From positions 54,535-118,534 of the forward strand of contig JARBUN010000003.1 in assembly GCA_029239635.1 (NCBI GenBank): 64,000 bases of DNA, read 5' to 3'. Below are positions 1-8,308 of this stretch, piece by piece. A model generated the notes under the pieces. That model saw only the letters and a list, made by a program, of their open reading frames with translations, had not been told where the DNA came from and did no database searches. The first letter of the stretch is position 1. Each line of letters starts with the position of its first letter. This stretch comes from Microbacterium sp. (GTDB lineage Bacteria; Actinomycetota; Actinomycetes; Actinomycetales; Microbacteriaceae). Both the position numbers and the translations under genes were made by a program.

Positions 1-1
1 T

Positions 2-1762
2 CCGGGTCTGACGGGTGTGACCCAGGTCTCGGGCGGTCCGGGTTCGGACTTCGGCTTCGGCAGCGGATACGCGTTGAAGTCCGACGGGACGGTGTGGGCG
101 TGGGGCGAGAACAATCGCGGCCAGCTCGGTGACGGCACGACCGTGGATCGGAACACTCCGGTCCAGGTGTTGAACATCACCACGGCCACTCAGATCACCG
201 GTTCGATCACGTCGGGGTTCGCTCTCCTGTCGGACAACCGCGTCGCGGCCTGGGGTGAGACCTTCCTGAACGACATCGGGACCACCTCCGCTCCCGCGTA
301 CGTCACACCGGCACGCCCCGTCGCGAAGGTTCGCGCCTCGCAGCACAACAAATTCGGCTTCCACGGCTTGTACCTCATCACGGGCCAGGCTGTTCTGTCG
401 GCCGATGTCGCCGATGCCACCGTGAAGGCCGGTTCGCCGTCGACGGTGACCGCGAAGGCATCGACCTCCACTCACGTTCCTGTTGCCGGCGTCGCGCTCA
501 CCCTGAATGCGACACGAGGGGCGTCAGTGGGCGCGGCGAGCGGGTCGACGGATGCGAACGGTGAGTTCGTGACGACGGTCACACCCGACGCATGGACGAC
601 GCCCGGCGAATCCGTCCGCGTCACGGTTGCCGACGACGCGAGCGAGGCGTCCGATTCGCTCACCGTGTTGGGGGCCAACCTCATCGTGGCGGCGAGCAAC
701 TACTTCGGAATTCTCGGCATCGGAACCTACAGAACGACCGAGTGGGTGCCTCGACAGACCTCGCCGGTGTTCCCGTCGCCCGTCGTCGACCTCAGCTCGT
801 CGGGCGCCTGGGCCATCGCACTTCTCGAGGATGGGACGGTCTGGACGACGGGCGGAAACTTCACGGGCGCTCTCGGCGACGGAACCTTCAACGACAGGTA
901 CGTCTGGGGTATCGTGCCGGGTCTTTCCGACATCGTCGACGTGACCACGACGCTCGAGGGTTGCATCGCCCTGACTCGCTCCGGCGACGTCTATGCCTGG
1001 GGTGGAGGTCTTGAGGGCCAGCTCGGGCAGGCTGACTCGTCGAAGTGGTCGTCGAACTGGCCGACGCCGATGAAGGTCGACGGTATCTCGGGGGTCGTGA
1101 AGATCGCCAGCACGGTGGCGCGCGCCGTCTTCGCCCTGAAGGCGGATGGCCAAGCATGGGCCTGGGGAACCGGTGGCCGCACCGGCGACGGGACGGACGT
1201 CACGCGCGGTACGCCTCAGCCGATCCCGGGGATGAGCAACGTCGTCCAGATGGCGTCGGGAATGGACGGCGGGCTGATGCTCAAGGGCGACGGCACCGTG
1301 TGGGCATGGGGGAGCAACCAGAACGGGCAGCTCTGCGACGGAACGACCACCTTCTCGAACACCCCCTTGAAGATCAGCGGGCTCACGAACGTGAAGCAGC
1401 TGTCGGGATGCAACGGAGACGACTGGTTGAGCTACAACGGGATGGCGTTGAAGAACGACGGGACAGTCTGGACATGGGGGTCGAACCTTGCCGGGCAGCT
1501 CGGCGATGGCACCACGAACGACCGCCACTACCCCGGCCAGGTCGTGAACCTCAGCGGGGTGAAGGAGATCACCGGCTCGATCGGAGCCGCCTACGCTCTG
1601 CTCGACGACGGACGCGTCGCCGCCTGGGGGAAGACGGGCCTCGACGGCATCGGGTACACCACGACGGCGAAGCTCTTCACTCCGAGTCGGCCGGTGACGA
1701 AGATCCGCGCTTCGCTCCACAACTGGCACCTCTTCCGAGCGCTGTACCTCATCACGGAGTGA
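2..1762 (+). CDS. RCC1-repeat beta-propeller protein with central Ig-like domain (5' end outside window)
   Basis: The reading frame is open from base 2, and the upstream codons (PGLTG) continue the repeat pattern, so the GTG at 17 given by the ORF track is internal and the true start lies outside the window. Using track numbering, residues 1-122 are RCC1-type repeats (for example GTVWAWGENNRGQLGDGTT), 123-219 form a bacterial Ig-like/invasin-type domain (VKAGSPSTVTAKAS), and 220-581 are RCC1 repeats again. Both RCC1 blocks end in the same module (ALL.D.RVAAWG, then RAS.HN, then LYLIT), so a whole propeller module appears duplicated around the Ig domain. Such proteins in Actinobacteria are usually secreted or surface-exposed; the signal peptide would be upstream. 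The substrate or partner is unknown. A strong hairpin follows the stop. Confidence 0.85.
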   Translation, partial: PGLTGVTQVSGGPGSDFGFGSGYALKSDGTVWAWGENNRGQLGDGTTVDRNTPVQVLNITTATQITGSITSGFALLSDNRVAAWGETFLNDIGTTSAPAYVTPARPVAKVRASQHNKFGFHGLYLITGQAVLSADVADATVKAGSPSTVTAKASTSTHVPVAGVALTLNATRGASVGAASGSTDANGEFVTTVTPDAWTTPGESVRVTVADDASEASDSLTVLGANLIVAASNYFGILGIGTYRTTEWVPRQTSPVFPSPVVDLSSSGAWAIALLEDGTVWTTGGNFTGALGDGTFNDRYVWGIVPGLSDIVDVTTTLEGCIALTRSGDVYAWGGGLEGQLGQADSSKWSSNWPTPMKVDGISGVVKIASTVARAVFALKADGQAWAWGTGGRTGDGTDVTRGTPQPIPGMSNVVQMASGMDGGLMLKGDGTVWAWGSNQNGQLCDGTTTFSNTPLKISGLTNVKQLSGCNGDDWLSYNGMALKNDGTVWTWGSNLAGQLGDGTTNDRHYPGQVVNLSGVKEITGSIGAAYALLDDGRVAAWGKTGLDGIGYTTTAKLFTPSRPVTKIRASLHNWHLFRALYLITE

Positions 1763-1780
1763 GCACGCGCTGAGCGAGCT

Positions 1781-1826
1781 CGAGCGGCCCCGGTAGACGA
1801 CACGCGTCGTCGACCGGGGCCGCTCG
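1781..1826 (+). terminator. Factor-independent-type hairpin after the RCC1 gene
   Basis: A perfect 14-bp stem (CGAGCGGCCCCGGT with its complement at 1813-1826) continues, after one A/G mismatch, into a 6-bp inner stem GACGAC/GTCGTC with an ACGC loop. No T tract follows, which is common for actinobacterial terminators. It lies between the convergent RCC1 gene and the DeoR gene and could serve both. Confidence 0.75.
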
Positions 1827-1900
1827 GACGTCATCTCCACAGGCCAGGGCACCCCGCGTCATGACGGGGCACATCTCCGCCACGACGGGGCTCGCCACCG

Positions 1901-2707
1901 TCAGGGGGTGATGACCGCCACCCCCGCCTCGGCGAGCGCCGCCGCGAGCTCGGGGGAGGGCGGGGCGTCGGTGATGAGGTAGTCGGCCTTCTCGAGCGGG
2001 GTCACCTGGGCGAACAGGCGGCGGTCGAGCTTGGTCGAGTCGGCGAGGATCGCCGTTCGGTCGGCGCGCTGGATCATCTCGCTCATCATCGTCGCGTCGC
2101 CGAGGTTGCTGGTCGAGAACCCGGAGGCATCCACCGCTCCCACGGCGATGAGGGCGTAGTCGCAGCGGATGTCGACCTCGGGGGTGTGCGAGTTCATCGC
2201 CAGCGTCACCGGTCCGGTCGTGGCCTGCGTGATCGTGCGCACCGCGCCGCCGAAGATGTAGAGGTCGCGGAAGACGCTCGGGGAGATCTCCGCCGGGATG
2301 CGCAGGTTGTTCGTCGCGATCGTGAGGTTGCGGTGGTTGCGCAGCGCGCGCGCCACCGCGAGGGTCGTCGTTCCCGCGTTGAGCATGAGGACGGACCCGT
2401 CTTCGATCAGATCCGCGGCCAGGGTGGCGATGCGCTCCTTCTCGGCGATCTGCATCTGCAGCCGCACGTCCAGTCCTCGGTCGCGCCCGGGGACCGACAT
2501 CGCGCTCACCGCCCCGCCGTGGGTGCGTACGACGATGCCCTCGCGATCGAGCTGGTCGAGGTCGCGGCGTACGGTGTCGATCGACACCCCGAAGTGCGAG
2601 GCGAGGTCGACGACGGTCACCTGCCCCGATTCGGCGACGTAGGCCGCCAGTTCGGCTTTGCGACCCGCCGGGAGTCGCCGCTTCGTCGAGGCTGTCTGTC
2701 CGTCCAT
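1901..2707 (-). CDS. DeoR-family transcriptional regulator of the adjacent sugar operon
   Basis: A 268-aa protein with an N-terminal DeoR-type winged helix (VTVVDLASHFGVSIDTVRRDLDQL) followed by the phosphosugar-sensing DeoR C-terminal domain (NAGTTTLAVARAL near the middle, then DYALIAVGAVD). DeoR proteins normally repress sugar-catabolic genes and are released by a phosphorylated intermediate. It is transcribed divergently from the sugar ABC transporter/aldolase/kinase operon, so that operon is the likely target, with a sugar-phosphate made by the kinase or split by the aldolase as inducer (inference). The ORF track starts at 2821. I chose the ATG at 2707 (MDGQTAS) because the extra 38 residues look like noise and a TAGAGA hexamer sits 7 nt upstream of this ATG. 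Confidence 0.88.
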   Translation of the reverse strand: MDGQTASTKRRLPAGRKAELAAYVAESGQVTVVDLASHFGVSIDTVRRDLDQLDREGIVVRTHGGAVSAMSVPGRDRGLDVRLQMQIAEKERIATLAADLIEDGSVLMLNAGTTTLAVARALRNHRNLTIATNNLRIPAEISPSVFRDLYIFGGAVRTITQATTGPVTLAMNSHTPEVDIRCDYALIAVGAVDASGFSTSNLGDATMMSEMIQRADRTAILADSTKLDRRLFAQVTPLEKADYLITDAPPSPELAAALAEAGVAVITP

Positions 2708-2714
2708 GCGGTCA

Positions 2715-2720
2715 TCTCTA
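2715..2720 (-). promoter_or_regulatory. Leaderless -10 element of the deoR-type gene
   Basis: On the minus strand TAGAGA is followed by 7 nt and then the ATG at 2707. This matches the -10 placement seen throughout the window and supports that start. Confidence 0.5.
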
Positions 2721-2788
2721 GCACAGCGCGGGCCTCGAAACAGCATCGGTCGCCAGAAAACGGCATGGAACAGCAGCAAATGAGCTTC

Positions 2789-2806
2789 TTTCGCCGCTTT
2801 CGTTGC
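2789..2806 (+). promoter_or_regulatory. Candidate DeoR operator: TTTCG direct repeats
   Basis: Two adjacent 9-bp units, TTTCGCCGC and TTTCGTTGC, lie in the divergent intergenic region, about 40 bp upstream of the putative -35 of the sugar operon. Several DeoR-family operators (for example AgaR) contain repeated CTTTCG units, so this is a reasonable binding site, but the assignment is inference. Confidence 0.35.
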
Positions 2807-2845
2807 GCTCGGATGCCGCAATTGTCACGAATCTGCATCCATGCC

Positions 2846-2874
2846 TTGACGATCGGCGCACTCGCGCGCATACT
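2846..2874 (+). promoter_or_regulatory. Sigma-A-type promoter of the sugar operon
   Basis: TTGACG at 2846-2851, a 17-nt spacer and CATACT at 2869-2874, about 65 nt upstream of the binding-protein start. The region 2750-2930 is clearly less GC-rich than its surroundings, as expected of a regulated promoter. Confidence 0.55.
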
Positions 2875-2940
2875 CATGCTTAAAGCAGCAAGAACGCGCA
2901 TAACGGCGCGAAATACAGCAGATCTCAATGAGGAGAAACG

Positions 2941-4233
2941 ATGGACAACAGCGGGCGCCGGCGTCGAAACGCCATCAAGCTCGTCGGTGTCGCAGCAGCG
3001 GCCACGACCCTCCTGGCGATGGCGGGGTGCTCGTCGAACGGGGCGGCGACCTCGGCAGACGGAGACGTCACGATCGAGTTCGCCCAGTGGTGGGAGCCCG
3101 AACTGGGTGACGGACAGTTCCGCGGGCTCATGGACGAGTTCGAGAAGGAGAACCCGGGCATCAAGGTCGACCTGGTCAGCGGCCCCTACGCCTCGACCAA
3201 GGAGCAGCTCTTCGCCGGTGCCGCGTCCGGCACGATGCCCGATGTCGTCGGTCTCGACGGTGCCTGGGTCAGCGACTTCGCCAAGCAGGGTGTGATCGCC
3301 GACCTGTCGAAGCTGATGAGCGACTCCGGATACGACGACAGCCAGCTCGCCAGCCAGATCAAGGTCGACGGCAGCACCTACATGATCCCGGTGGTCAACT
3401 TCGTCTACCCGATGTTCACGAACGACGGCCTGCTCGCGCAGGCGGGTGTCACGACCCCGCCGTCCACCCGCACGGAGTTCGCCGACGCGGCGAAGAAGAT
3501 CAAGGCCCTCGGCGGCGACGTCTCGGGATGGGTGCTCCCGCTGTCGCTCGAAGCCCCCAACGGCGTGCAGAACGACGTCATGTCGTGGGTCTGGGCCTCC
3601 GGGGGATCCATGCTGAAGGACGGCCAGCCCGACCTGACCAACTCCGACGTCTCGTCGGCGACCGACTACATCCAGCAGCTCTGGGATGACGGCGTCATCG
3701 CACCCGGGTCCTTCACCATGAAGGAGCAGGACAAGGTCGAGGAGTTCACCAACGGCCGCGTGGGCATGATGATCGACTCGCTCGCGCACATCAACCTCAT
3801 CCGCCAGTCGAACCCCGACCTGACCTTCTCGATCTCGGCGATCCCCGCCGAGGACGGCTTCACGGGGGAGCGCGGCATCCCCTACGCCTCGTGGGGCATC
3901 GGCGTGGCCGAGAACTCCGAGCACAAGGACGCCGCGTTCAAGCTCGTCCAGTTCCTCATGAGCAAGGACGTCAACAGCGAGCTGTCGACGATGGCGAAGG
4001 CCTTTCCGGGGAACACCGAGTCGGTGCCGACCTTCGTCGAGGACGACGCGCTGTTCAAGACGGCCTTCGACATCTACAAGAAGGGCTACCCGGCGAACGA
4101 GTTCACCGGTCTCCCCGTCGCCGAGGAGCTCATGCGCCAGTTCGGCACCCAGTTCCAGTCCGCGCTGGACGGTCAGCAGTCGATGAGCGACGCGCTGAAG
4201 AAGACGCAGGACGAATGGACGTCGGAGTTCTGA
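2941..4233 (+). CDS. Sugar ABC transporter substrate-binding lipoprotein
   Basis: A 430-aa family 1 extracellular solute-binding protein. The N-terminus has a basic stretch (GRRRRN), a hydrophobic segment and a lipobox ending MAGC with the lipidated cysteine at residue 30, so it is a membrane-anchored lipoprotein. The mature part shows sugar-binding features: a VTIEFAQWWEP start, GTMPDVVGLDG, and the NGRVGMMIDS region. A good ribosome site (AGGAG at 2931) precedes the ATG. It is the first gene of an operon with two permeases, a class II aldolase and a sugar kinase, so the substrate is probably a sugar or sugar alcohol metabolised through a ketose-bisphosphate. No ATPase gene lies in the operon; a shared MsiK-type ATPase elsewhere is likely (inference). 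Confidence 0.92.
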   Translation: MDNSGRRRRNAIKLVGVAAAATTLLAMAGCSSNGAATSADGDVTIEFAQWWEPELGDGQFRGLMDEFEKENPGIKVDLVSGPYASTKEQLFAGAASGTMPDVVGLDGAWVSDFAKQGVIADLSKLMSDSGYDDSQLASQIKVDGSTYMIPVVNFVYPMFTNDGLLAQAGVTTPPSTRTEFADAAKKIKALGGDVSGWVLPLSLEAPNGVQNDVMSWVWASGGSMLKDGQPDLTNSDVSSATDYIQQLWDDGVIAPGSFTMKEQDKVEEFTNGRVGMMIDSLAHINLIRQSNPDLTFSISAIPAEDGFTGERGIPYASWGIGVAENSEHKDAAFKLVQFLMSKDVNSELSTMAKAFPGNTESVPTFVEDDALFKTAFDIYKKGYPANEFTGLPVAEELMRQFGTQFQSALDGQQSMSDALKKTQDEWTSEF

Positions 4234-4246
4234 TCCGACCCCGACC

Positions 4247-4286
4247 CGGGATGCCGCACCGCCGTCGTGCGCGATGCGGCATCCCG
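4247..4286 (+). promoter_or_regulatory. Intergenic stem-loop between binding-protein and permease genes
   Basis: A perfect 12-bp inverted repeat, CGGGATGCCGCA and TGCGGCATCCCG, spans a 16-nt loop just after the binding-protein stop. Hairpins in this position usually stabilise the upstream mRNA or cut readthrough so that binding protein exceeds permease. It also argues against the ORF-track start at 4274, which would lie inside the stem. Confidence 0.65.
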
Positions 4287-4306
4287 CTCAGCGAAAGCCG
4301 CACACC

Positions 4307-5236
4307 ATGACCATGCGCACCCTCACACCCCCCGACACCGAGCTGATCGTCACCGGGCGGCCGGCCTCCCGCCGCACCCGCCAGCTCCGCAAGGCCGGCG
4401 AGGCCTACGTCTTCCTGTCGCCGACGCTGATCCTGCTGTTCGTCCTGATGATCGTGCCGATCGTGATGGTGATCGGCTACTCGTTCCAGGACAACGTCAT
4501 CCTGAACAAGAGTCCCGAGGTCGTGGGCGTCGACAACTACGTCACGATCCTCACCGACCCGGGGTTCTGGAAGGCGACGGGCAACACGCTCTTCTTCACG
4601 CTGACGAGCGTCGCCGCCCACCTCGTGCTCGGCCTCTCGTTCGCCCTGCTGCTGAACAGTCGGCTGATCGGGGCCGTCCCGCGCGCGATCTTCCGCGGTC
4701 TGTACGTGCTCCCCTGGCTTTTCACGGTGGCCGTGATCGCGGTGCTGTGGCGCATGCTCCTCGCCCCCAACGGCATCGTGAACTTCCTGCTGAACACGAA
4801 CATCGAGTGGCTCGCCTCCCCCCAGCTCGCGCTCGGCACCGTCACCTTCATCAACATCTGGGCCGGCTACCCCTTCTTCATGGTGAGCCTGCTCGCCGGT
4901 CTCCAGGGCATTCCGAGCGACCTCTACGAAGCCGCGACCGTCGACGGCGCGAACCCCGTCCAGCGGTTCTGGAACGTCACCGTCCCGCAGCTGCGTCCGA
5001 TCATCGTCAGCCTCGTGCTCCTCGACCTCATCTGGACCTCGCAGCAGTTCGCCCTCATCTGGCTGACCACGGGCGGCGGTCCGATCGACGTCACCGAGAT
5101 GCTCAGCACCTACACCTACAAGCTCGCGTTCGCGAAGTACGACTTCTCGATGGCCTCCACCTCGGCGGTGCTGGTCCTGGCGATGTCGATGATCATCGCG
5201 GTGCTCTACGTCCGCCACCAGAAGGCGAGGGACTGA
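4307..5236 (+). CDS. Sugar ABC transporter permease, MalF/UgpA type
   Basis: A 309-aa inner-membrane permease with about six hydrophobic segments, the first being YVFLSPTLILLFVLMIVPIV. The cytoplasmic EAA loop that contacts the ATPase is clear: EAATVDGANPVQRFW followed by VTVPQLRP. I place the start at ATG 4307 (ATG 4313 is equally possible) because the track start at 4274 falls within the intergenic hairpin. No strong ribosome site is visible before either ATG. One base separates its stop from the next permease start, so the two permeases are co-translated and probably form a heterodimer. Confidence 0.9.
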   Translation: MTMRTLTPPDTELIVTGRPASRRTRQLRKAGEAYVFLSPTLILLFVLMIVPIVMVIGYSFQDNVILNKSPEVVGVDNYVTILTDPGFWKATGNTLFFTLTSVAAHLVLGLSFALLLNSRLIGAVPRAIFRGLYVLPWLFTVAVIAVLWRMLLAPNGIVNFLLNTNIEWLASPQLALGTVTFINIWAGYPFFMVSLLAGLQGIPSDLYEAATVDGANPVQRFWNVTVPQLRPIIVSLVLLDLIWTSQQFALIWLTTGGGPIDVTEMLSTYTYKLAFAKYDFSMASTSAVLVLAMSMIIAVLYVRHQKARD

Positions 5237-5237
5237 C

Positions 5238-6134
5238 ATGGCCCTGACCACCTCCGCACGCCGGCGCCCCACCGGCCCCGCTCGTCCGCGCGCGACCCGC
5301 ACGGGCACCCGGCGTCGCCTCGCGAAAGCCGGCGTGCTGATCGGTCTGCTCCTCGGAGCGGTCTTCGCCGCAGGTCCCGTGCTGTGGATGCTGTCGAGCT
5401 CGTTCAAATCGAACACGCAGATCTTCGAGCTCCCCCCGCGGCTGATCACCGACACGTTCTCGTTCGACGCGTACGTCTCGATCTTCACCAACCCCGAGAC
5501 CGTGCGGTTCTTCATCAACAGCTACGTCGTGGCCGGGGCGGTGACGATCCTGACGCTCCTCGTCGCGATCCAGGCCGCCTACGCCTTCAGCCGCTTCGAG
5601 TTCCGGGGCAAGCGGATCGTCAACGTGATCATCGTCAGCGTGCAGGCGGTGCCGCCGATCACGCTGCTCATCCCGTACTTCGGCCTGATGGTCGGGCTCG
5701 GCCTGTACAACACCTATCCGGGCCTCATCTTCACGTACATGGTGTTCACGCTGCCCTACGCGATCATCATGATGACCGGGTACTTCAACACCCTCCCCAA
5801 GGAGCTCGACGAGGCCGTCCGCGTCGACGGCGCCGGCTCCTTCACCGCACTGTGGCGCGTGCTCGTGCCGATCTCGATCCCCGGGATCGTGTCGGTCGGC
5901 ATCTACACCTTCATGATCGCGTGGAACGAGTTCCTCTTCGCGCTGACCCTCACGCGCACGATCGACATGCGCACCGTGCCGATCGGCATCCAGCTCCTCA
6001 TGGGCCAGCACTCGTACGAGTGGAACCAGATCATGGCGATGAGCATCCTCGGCTCGATCCCGGTGCTGGTGCTCTTCCTCTTCTTCCAACGCTTCTTCAT
6101 CAGCGGCCTGACGGCCGGCTCGGTGAAGAGCTGA
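5238..6134 (+). CDS. Sugar ABC transporter permease, MalG type
   Basis: A 298-aa permease of the carbohydrate CUT1 group. After a basic N-terminus come about six membrane segments. The EAA loop reads DEAVRVDGAGSFTALWRV followed by LVPISIPG. The end, RFFISGLTAGSVKS, is the usual C-terminus of MalG-like proteins. It directly follows the MalF-type gene and precedes the aldolase by 33 nt. Confidence 0.93.
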   Translation: MALTTSARRRPTGPARPRATRTGTRRRLAKAGVLIGLLLGAVFAAGPVLWMLSSSFKSNTQIFELPPRLITDTFSFDAYVSIFTNPETVRFFINSYVVAGAVTILTLLVAIQAAYAFSRFEFRGKRIVNVIIVSVQAVPPITLLIPYFGLMVGLGLYNTYPGLIFTYMVFTLPYAIIMMTGYFNTLPKELDEAVRVDGAGSFTALWRVLVPISIPGIVSVGIYTFMIAWNEFLFALTLTRTIDMRTVPIGIQLLMGQHSYEWNQIMAMSILGSIPVLVLFLFFQRFFISGLTAGSVKS

Positions 6135-6167
6135 TTCCGACCAACCACCCCGAACAAGGAGAAATCC

Positions 6168-7031
6168 GTGCTCTACACCGGCAAGTCCATCCTCGACGTG
6201 GCGAATGCCCACAGCTTCGCCATCCCGGCCTTCAACATCAGCGACTGGGCGATGTTCACCGGGATCATGGACATCAGCGAGGAGAAGAACGCTCCGGTCA
6301 TCATCGCGATCCACCCCGACGAGGTCTCGCACATCACCACCGATCTGATCCCGGCGATGCACGCTCGCGCGCACCGCTCGAGCGTGCCCGTCGCCATCCA
6401 CTGGGACCACGGCGGCACCTACGAGCAGATCGTCCAGGCGATCCAGGCGGGCTTCACCTCGGTCATGATCGACGCCTCGCTCGAGCCCTTCGAGCAGAAC
6501 GTGGCGCTCACCCGCAAGGTCGTCGAGGCCGCCCACGCGGTCGGCGTACAGGTCGAGGGCGAGCTCGGCACCATCGGCGCGAACGACAGCTACGGCGAGT
6601 CGGGTGCGGCCGAGATCATCTACACCAACGTCGACGACGCCGTGCGCTTCGTCGAGCAGACCGGCGTCGACAGCCTCGCGATCGCCATCGGCACCTCGCA
6701 CGGCCTGTACCCCGCGGAGAAGAACCCGGAGCTGCGCCACGACCTCCTCGAGCAGATCAAGGCCGCCGTCGGCATCCCGCTGGTCCTCCACGGCGGATCG
6801 AGCAACCCGGATGCCGAGCTCGCCCGCGCCGTGTCGCTGGGCATCAACAAGATCAACATCTCCAGCGACATCAAGGTGGCCTACCACGACCGCATGCGCG
6901 AGGTGCTCGGCACCGACCGTCGCCTGCGCGAGCCCAACGCCATCCAGCCCGAGTGCATCGCGGCGATGAAGGTCACGGCCGCTGAGAAGATCGACCTGTT
7001 CGGCGCCGCCGGCAAGGCCGACCTCTACTGA
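6168..7031 (+). CDS. Class II ketose-bisphosphate aldolase (GatY/KbaY/Fba type)
   Basis: A 287-aa zinc-dependent aldolase that should split a ketose 1,6-bisphosphate into glycerone phosphate and an aldehyde phosphate. Visible motifs are HWDHGG at about residues 78-83 (the histidine is a zinc ligand in the family), GTSHGLY, and LHGGSSNPD with the phosphate-binding INISSDIKVAY. It starts at GTG 6168 with AAGGAGA about 6 nt upstream. Size and motifs fit tagatose-1,6-bisphosphate or fructose-1,6-bisphosphate aldolase; sequence alone does not separate them. Its place in a sugar ABC operon with a kinase suggests catabolism rather than central glycolysis. Confidence 0.88.
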   Translation: MLYTGKSILDVANAHSFAIPAFNISDWAMFTGIMDISEEKNAPVIIAIHPDEVSHITTDLIPAMHARAHRSSVPVAIHWDHGGTYEQIVQAIQAGFTSVMIDASLEPFEQNVALTRKVVEAAHAVGVQVEGELGTIGANDSYGESGAAEIIYTNVDDAVRFVEQTGVDSLAIAIGTSHGLYPAEKNPELRHDLLEQIKAAVGIPLVLHGGSSNPDAELARAVSLGINKINISSDIKVAYHDRMREVLGTDRRLREPNAIQPECIAAMKVTAAEKIDLFGAAGKADLY

Positions 7032-7038
7032 TCGGACG

Positions 7039-8295
7039 GTGATCGACGTCATGGCGGAAGACCTCGTGCTCGGACTCGGCGGCACCGTCGACTACGAGAT
7101 CCGGTGGGATGCCGACGTGCTCGCGGCTCTCGCGCAGCTCCACGGCATCCATCTCCACGAGCTGACCACCACGACGCCGATCATCGACGAGCGCTCGCTC
7201 GTCGTCACGGTGCTCGCCTTCCTCGCCACCGGCGGGGGAGGCGAGCGCTTCGTGCTCTCGAGCGAGATCGTGGAGCGTTTCGCGGCGCACTTCGACGTCG
7301 AGATCACGCTCGGGGGGACCGGGGTGCGCGCCGGCATCGCGCTCGACCGCATCGGGGTACCCACCGTGCAGCACCTCGTGAGCATCGACGACAACGTGCG
7401 GCGCTTGCTCCCCGCCTCGATGCGCGTGGTCTCGTCGGCGACGCGCGACACCCTGGACCCGCACCTCATCGTGCAGTACCCCGAGGGGACGACCGTCCCG
7501 CTGATCGACGCGGCGGTGACCGCGCCGGCATCCAACCGCCTGATCTTCGCCAACGACGCCCCCAATCGCGAGATGGCGATCGCCGCCGACCTGGGTGACG
7601 CGCTCGCCGATGCCTCGGCGTTCCTCGTGTCGGGGTTCAACACGATGCAGGATGCCGCTCTGCTCGCGCGACGGCTGGACGACCTCGTCGAGGCGATGAC
7701 CCGGCTGCCGCCCGACGCGCTCGTCTACTACGAGGACGCCGGGTTCTACCAGCGCGATCTCTCGACCCTGGTGCGCGACCGCCTCCTCGAGCGCATCGAC
7801 GTCTACGGCATGAACGAGGACGAGCTGCAGGAGTACCTCGGCCGCCGCGTCGATCTGCTCGATGTCGACGACGTCGCGGGAGCGCTGGCCGAGGCGCACG
7901 CCCTCATCCCCGCCCGAGCTCTCGTCGTGCACACGAAGTACTGGGCGATCGCCGTGGGCCCGGACGCCGCCGCCCACCGCGCGGCCCTCGACAGCGCCGT
8001 GCGCACCGCGGCGACGCGATACCGCCTCGGCGACGCCTGCACCGCCGCCGACCTCGACGACACCGCGCGGTTGCCCCGGCACCCGGGAGGCCGTGCGGTC
8101 GTCGACGCGGTGCAGCAGCGACTCGGCGCGACGGGTGTGCCGGCTCACCTCGTCGACACCGCGCACCCCACGACCATCGGCCTGGGAGACACGTTCGTCG
8201 GCGGCTTCCTCGCGGCGGTCCCGGCGGCCGCACGCCGGGCGACGGCCGCCGCGCTGCATCGCGCTCTCGACGCGGTCGGCGGTGCCCCGGTCTGA
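7039..8295 (+). CDS. ADP-dependent phosphofructokinase/glucokinase-family sugar kinase
   Basis: A 418-aa ribokinase-superfamily protein that resembles the ADP-dependent glucokinase/phosphofructokinase family rather than PfkB. Signals include LGGTGVRAGIAL (residues 91-102), FLVSGFNTMQD, YYEDAGF, YGMNEDEL (an NxxE metal motif) and TIGLGDTF near the C-terminus (the GXGD catalytic-base motif, about 381-384). It follows the aldolase by 7 nt and should phosphorylate the imported sugar or its monophosphate to supply the aldolase. Family membership does not prove ADP as donor. The start could be GTG 7039 or ATG 7051 (MAEDLVLG); neither has a strong ribosome site. Confidence 0.78.
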   Translation: MIDVMAEDLVLGLGGTVDYEIRWDADVLAALAQLHGIHLHELTTTTPIIDERSLVVTVLAFLATGGGGERFVLSSEIVERFAAHFDVEITLGGTGVRAGIALDRIGVPTVQHLVSIDDNVRRLLPASMRVVSSATRDTLDPHLIVQYPEGTTVPLIDAAVTAPASNRLIFANDAPNREMAIAADLGDALADASAFLVSGFNTMQDAALLARRLDDLVEAMTRLPPDALVYYEDAGFYQRDLSTLVRDRLLERIDVYGMNEDELQEYLGRRVDLLDVDDVAGALAEAHALIPARALVVHTKYWAIAVGPDAAAHRAALDSAVRTAATRYRLGDACTAADLDDTARLPRHPGGRAVVDAVQQRLGATGVPAHLVDTAHPTTIGLGDTFVGGFLAAVPAAARRATAAALHRALDAVGGAPV

Positions 8296-8308
8296 GCCCG
8301 GGAGGAGG

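Noticed and set aside
5193-7085. A 630-aa minus-strand ORF opposite the permease and aldolase genes
   Set aside because: Antisense to well-supported genes; the composition is low-complexity Asp/Arg/His/Val.
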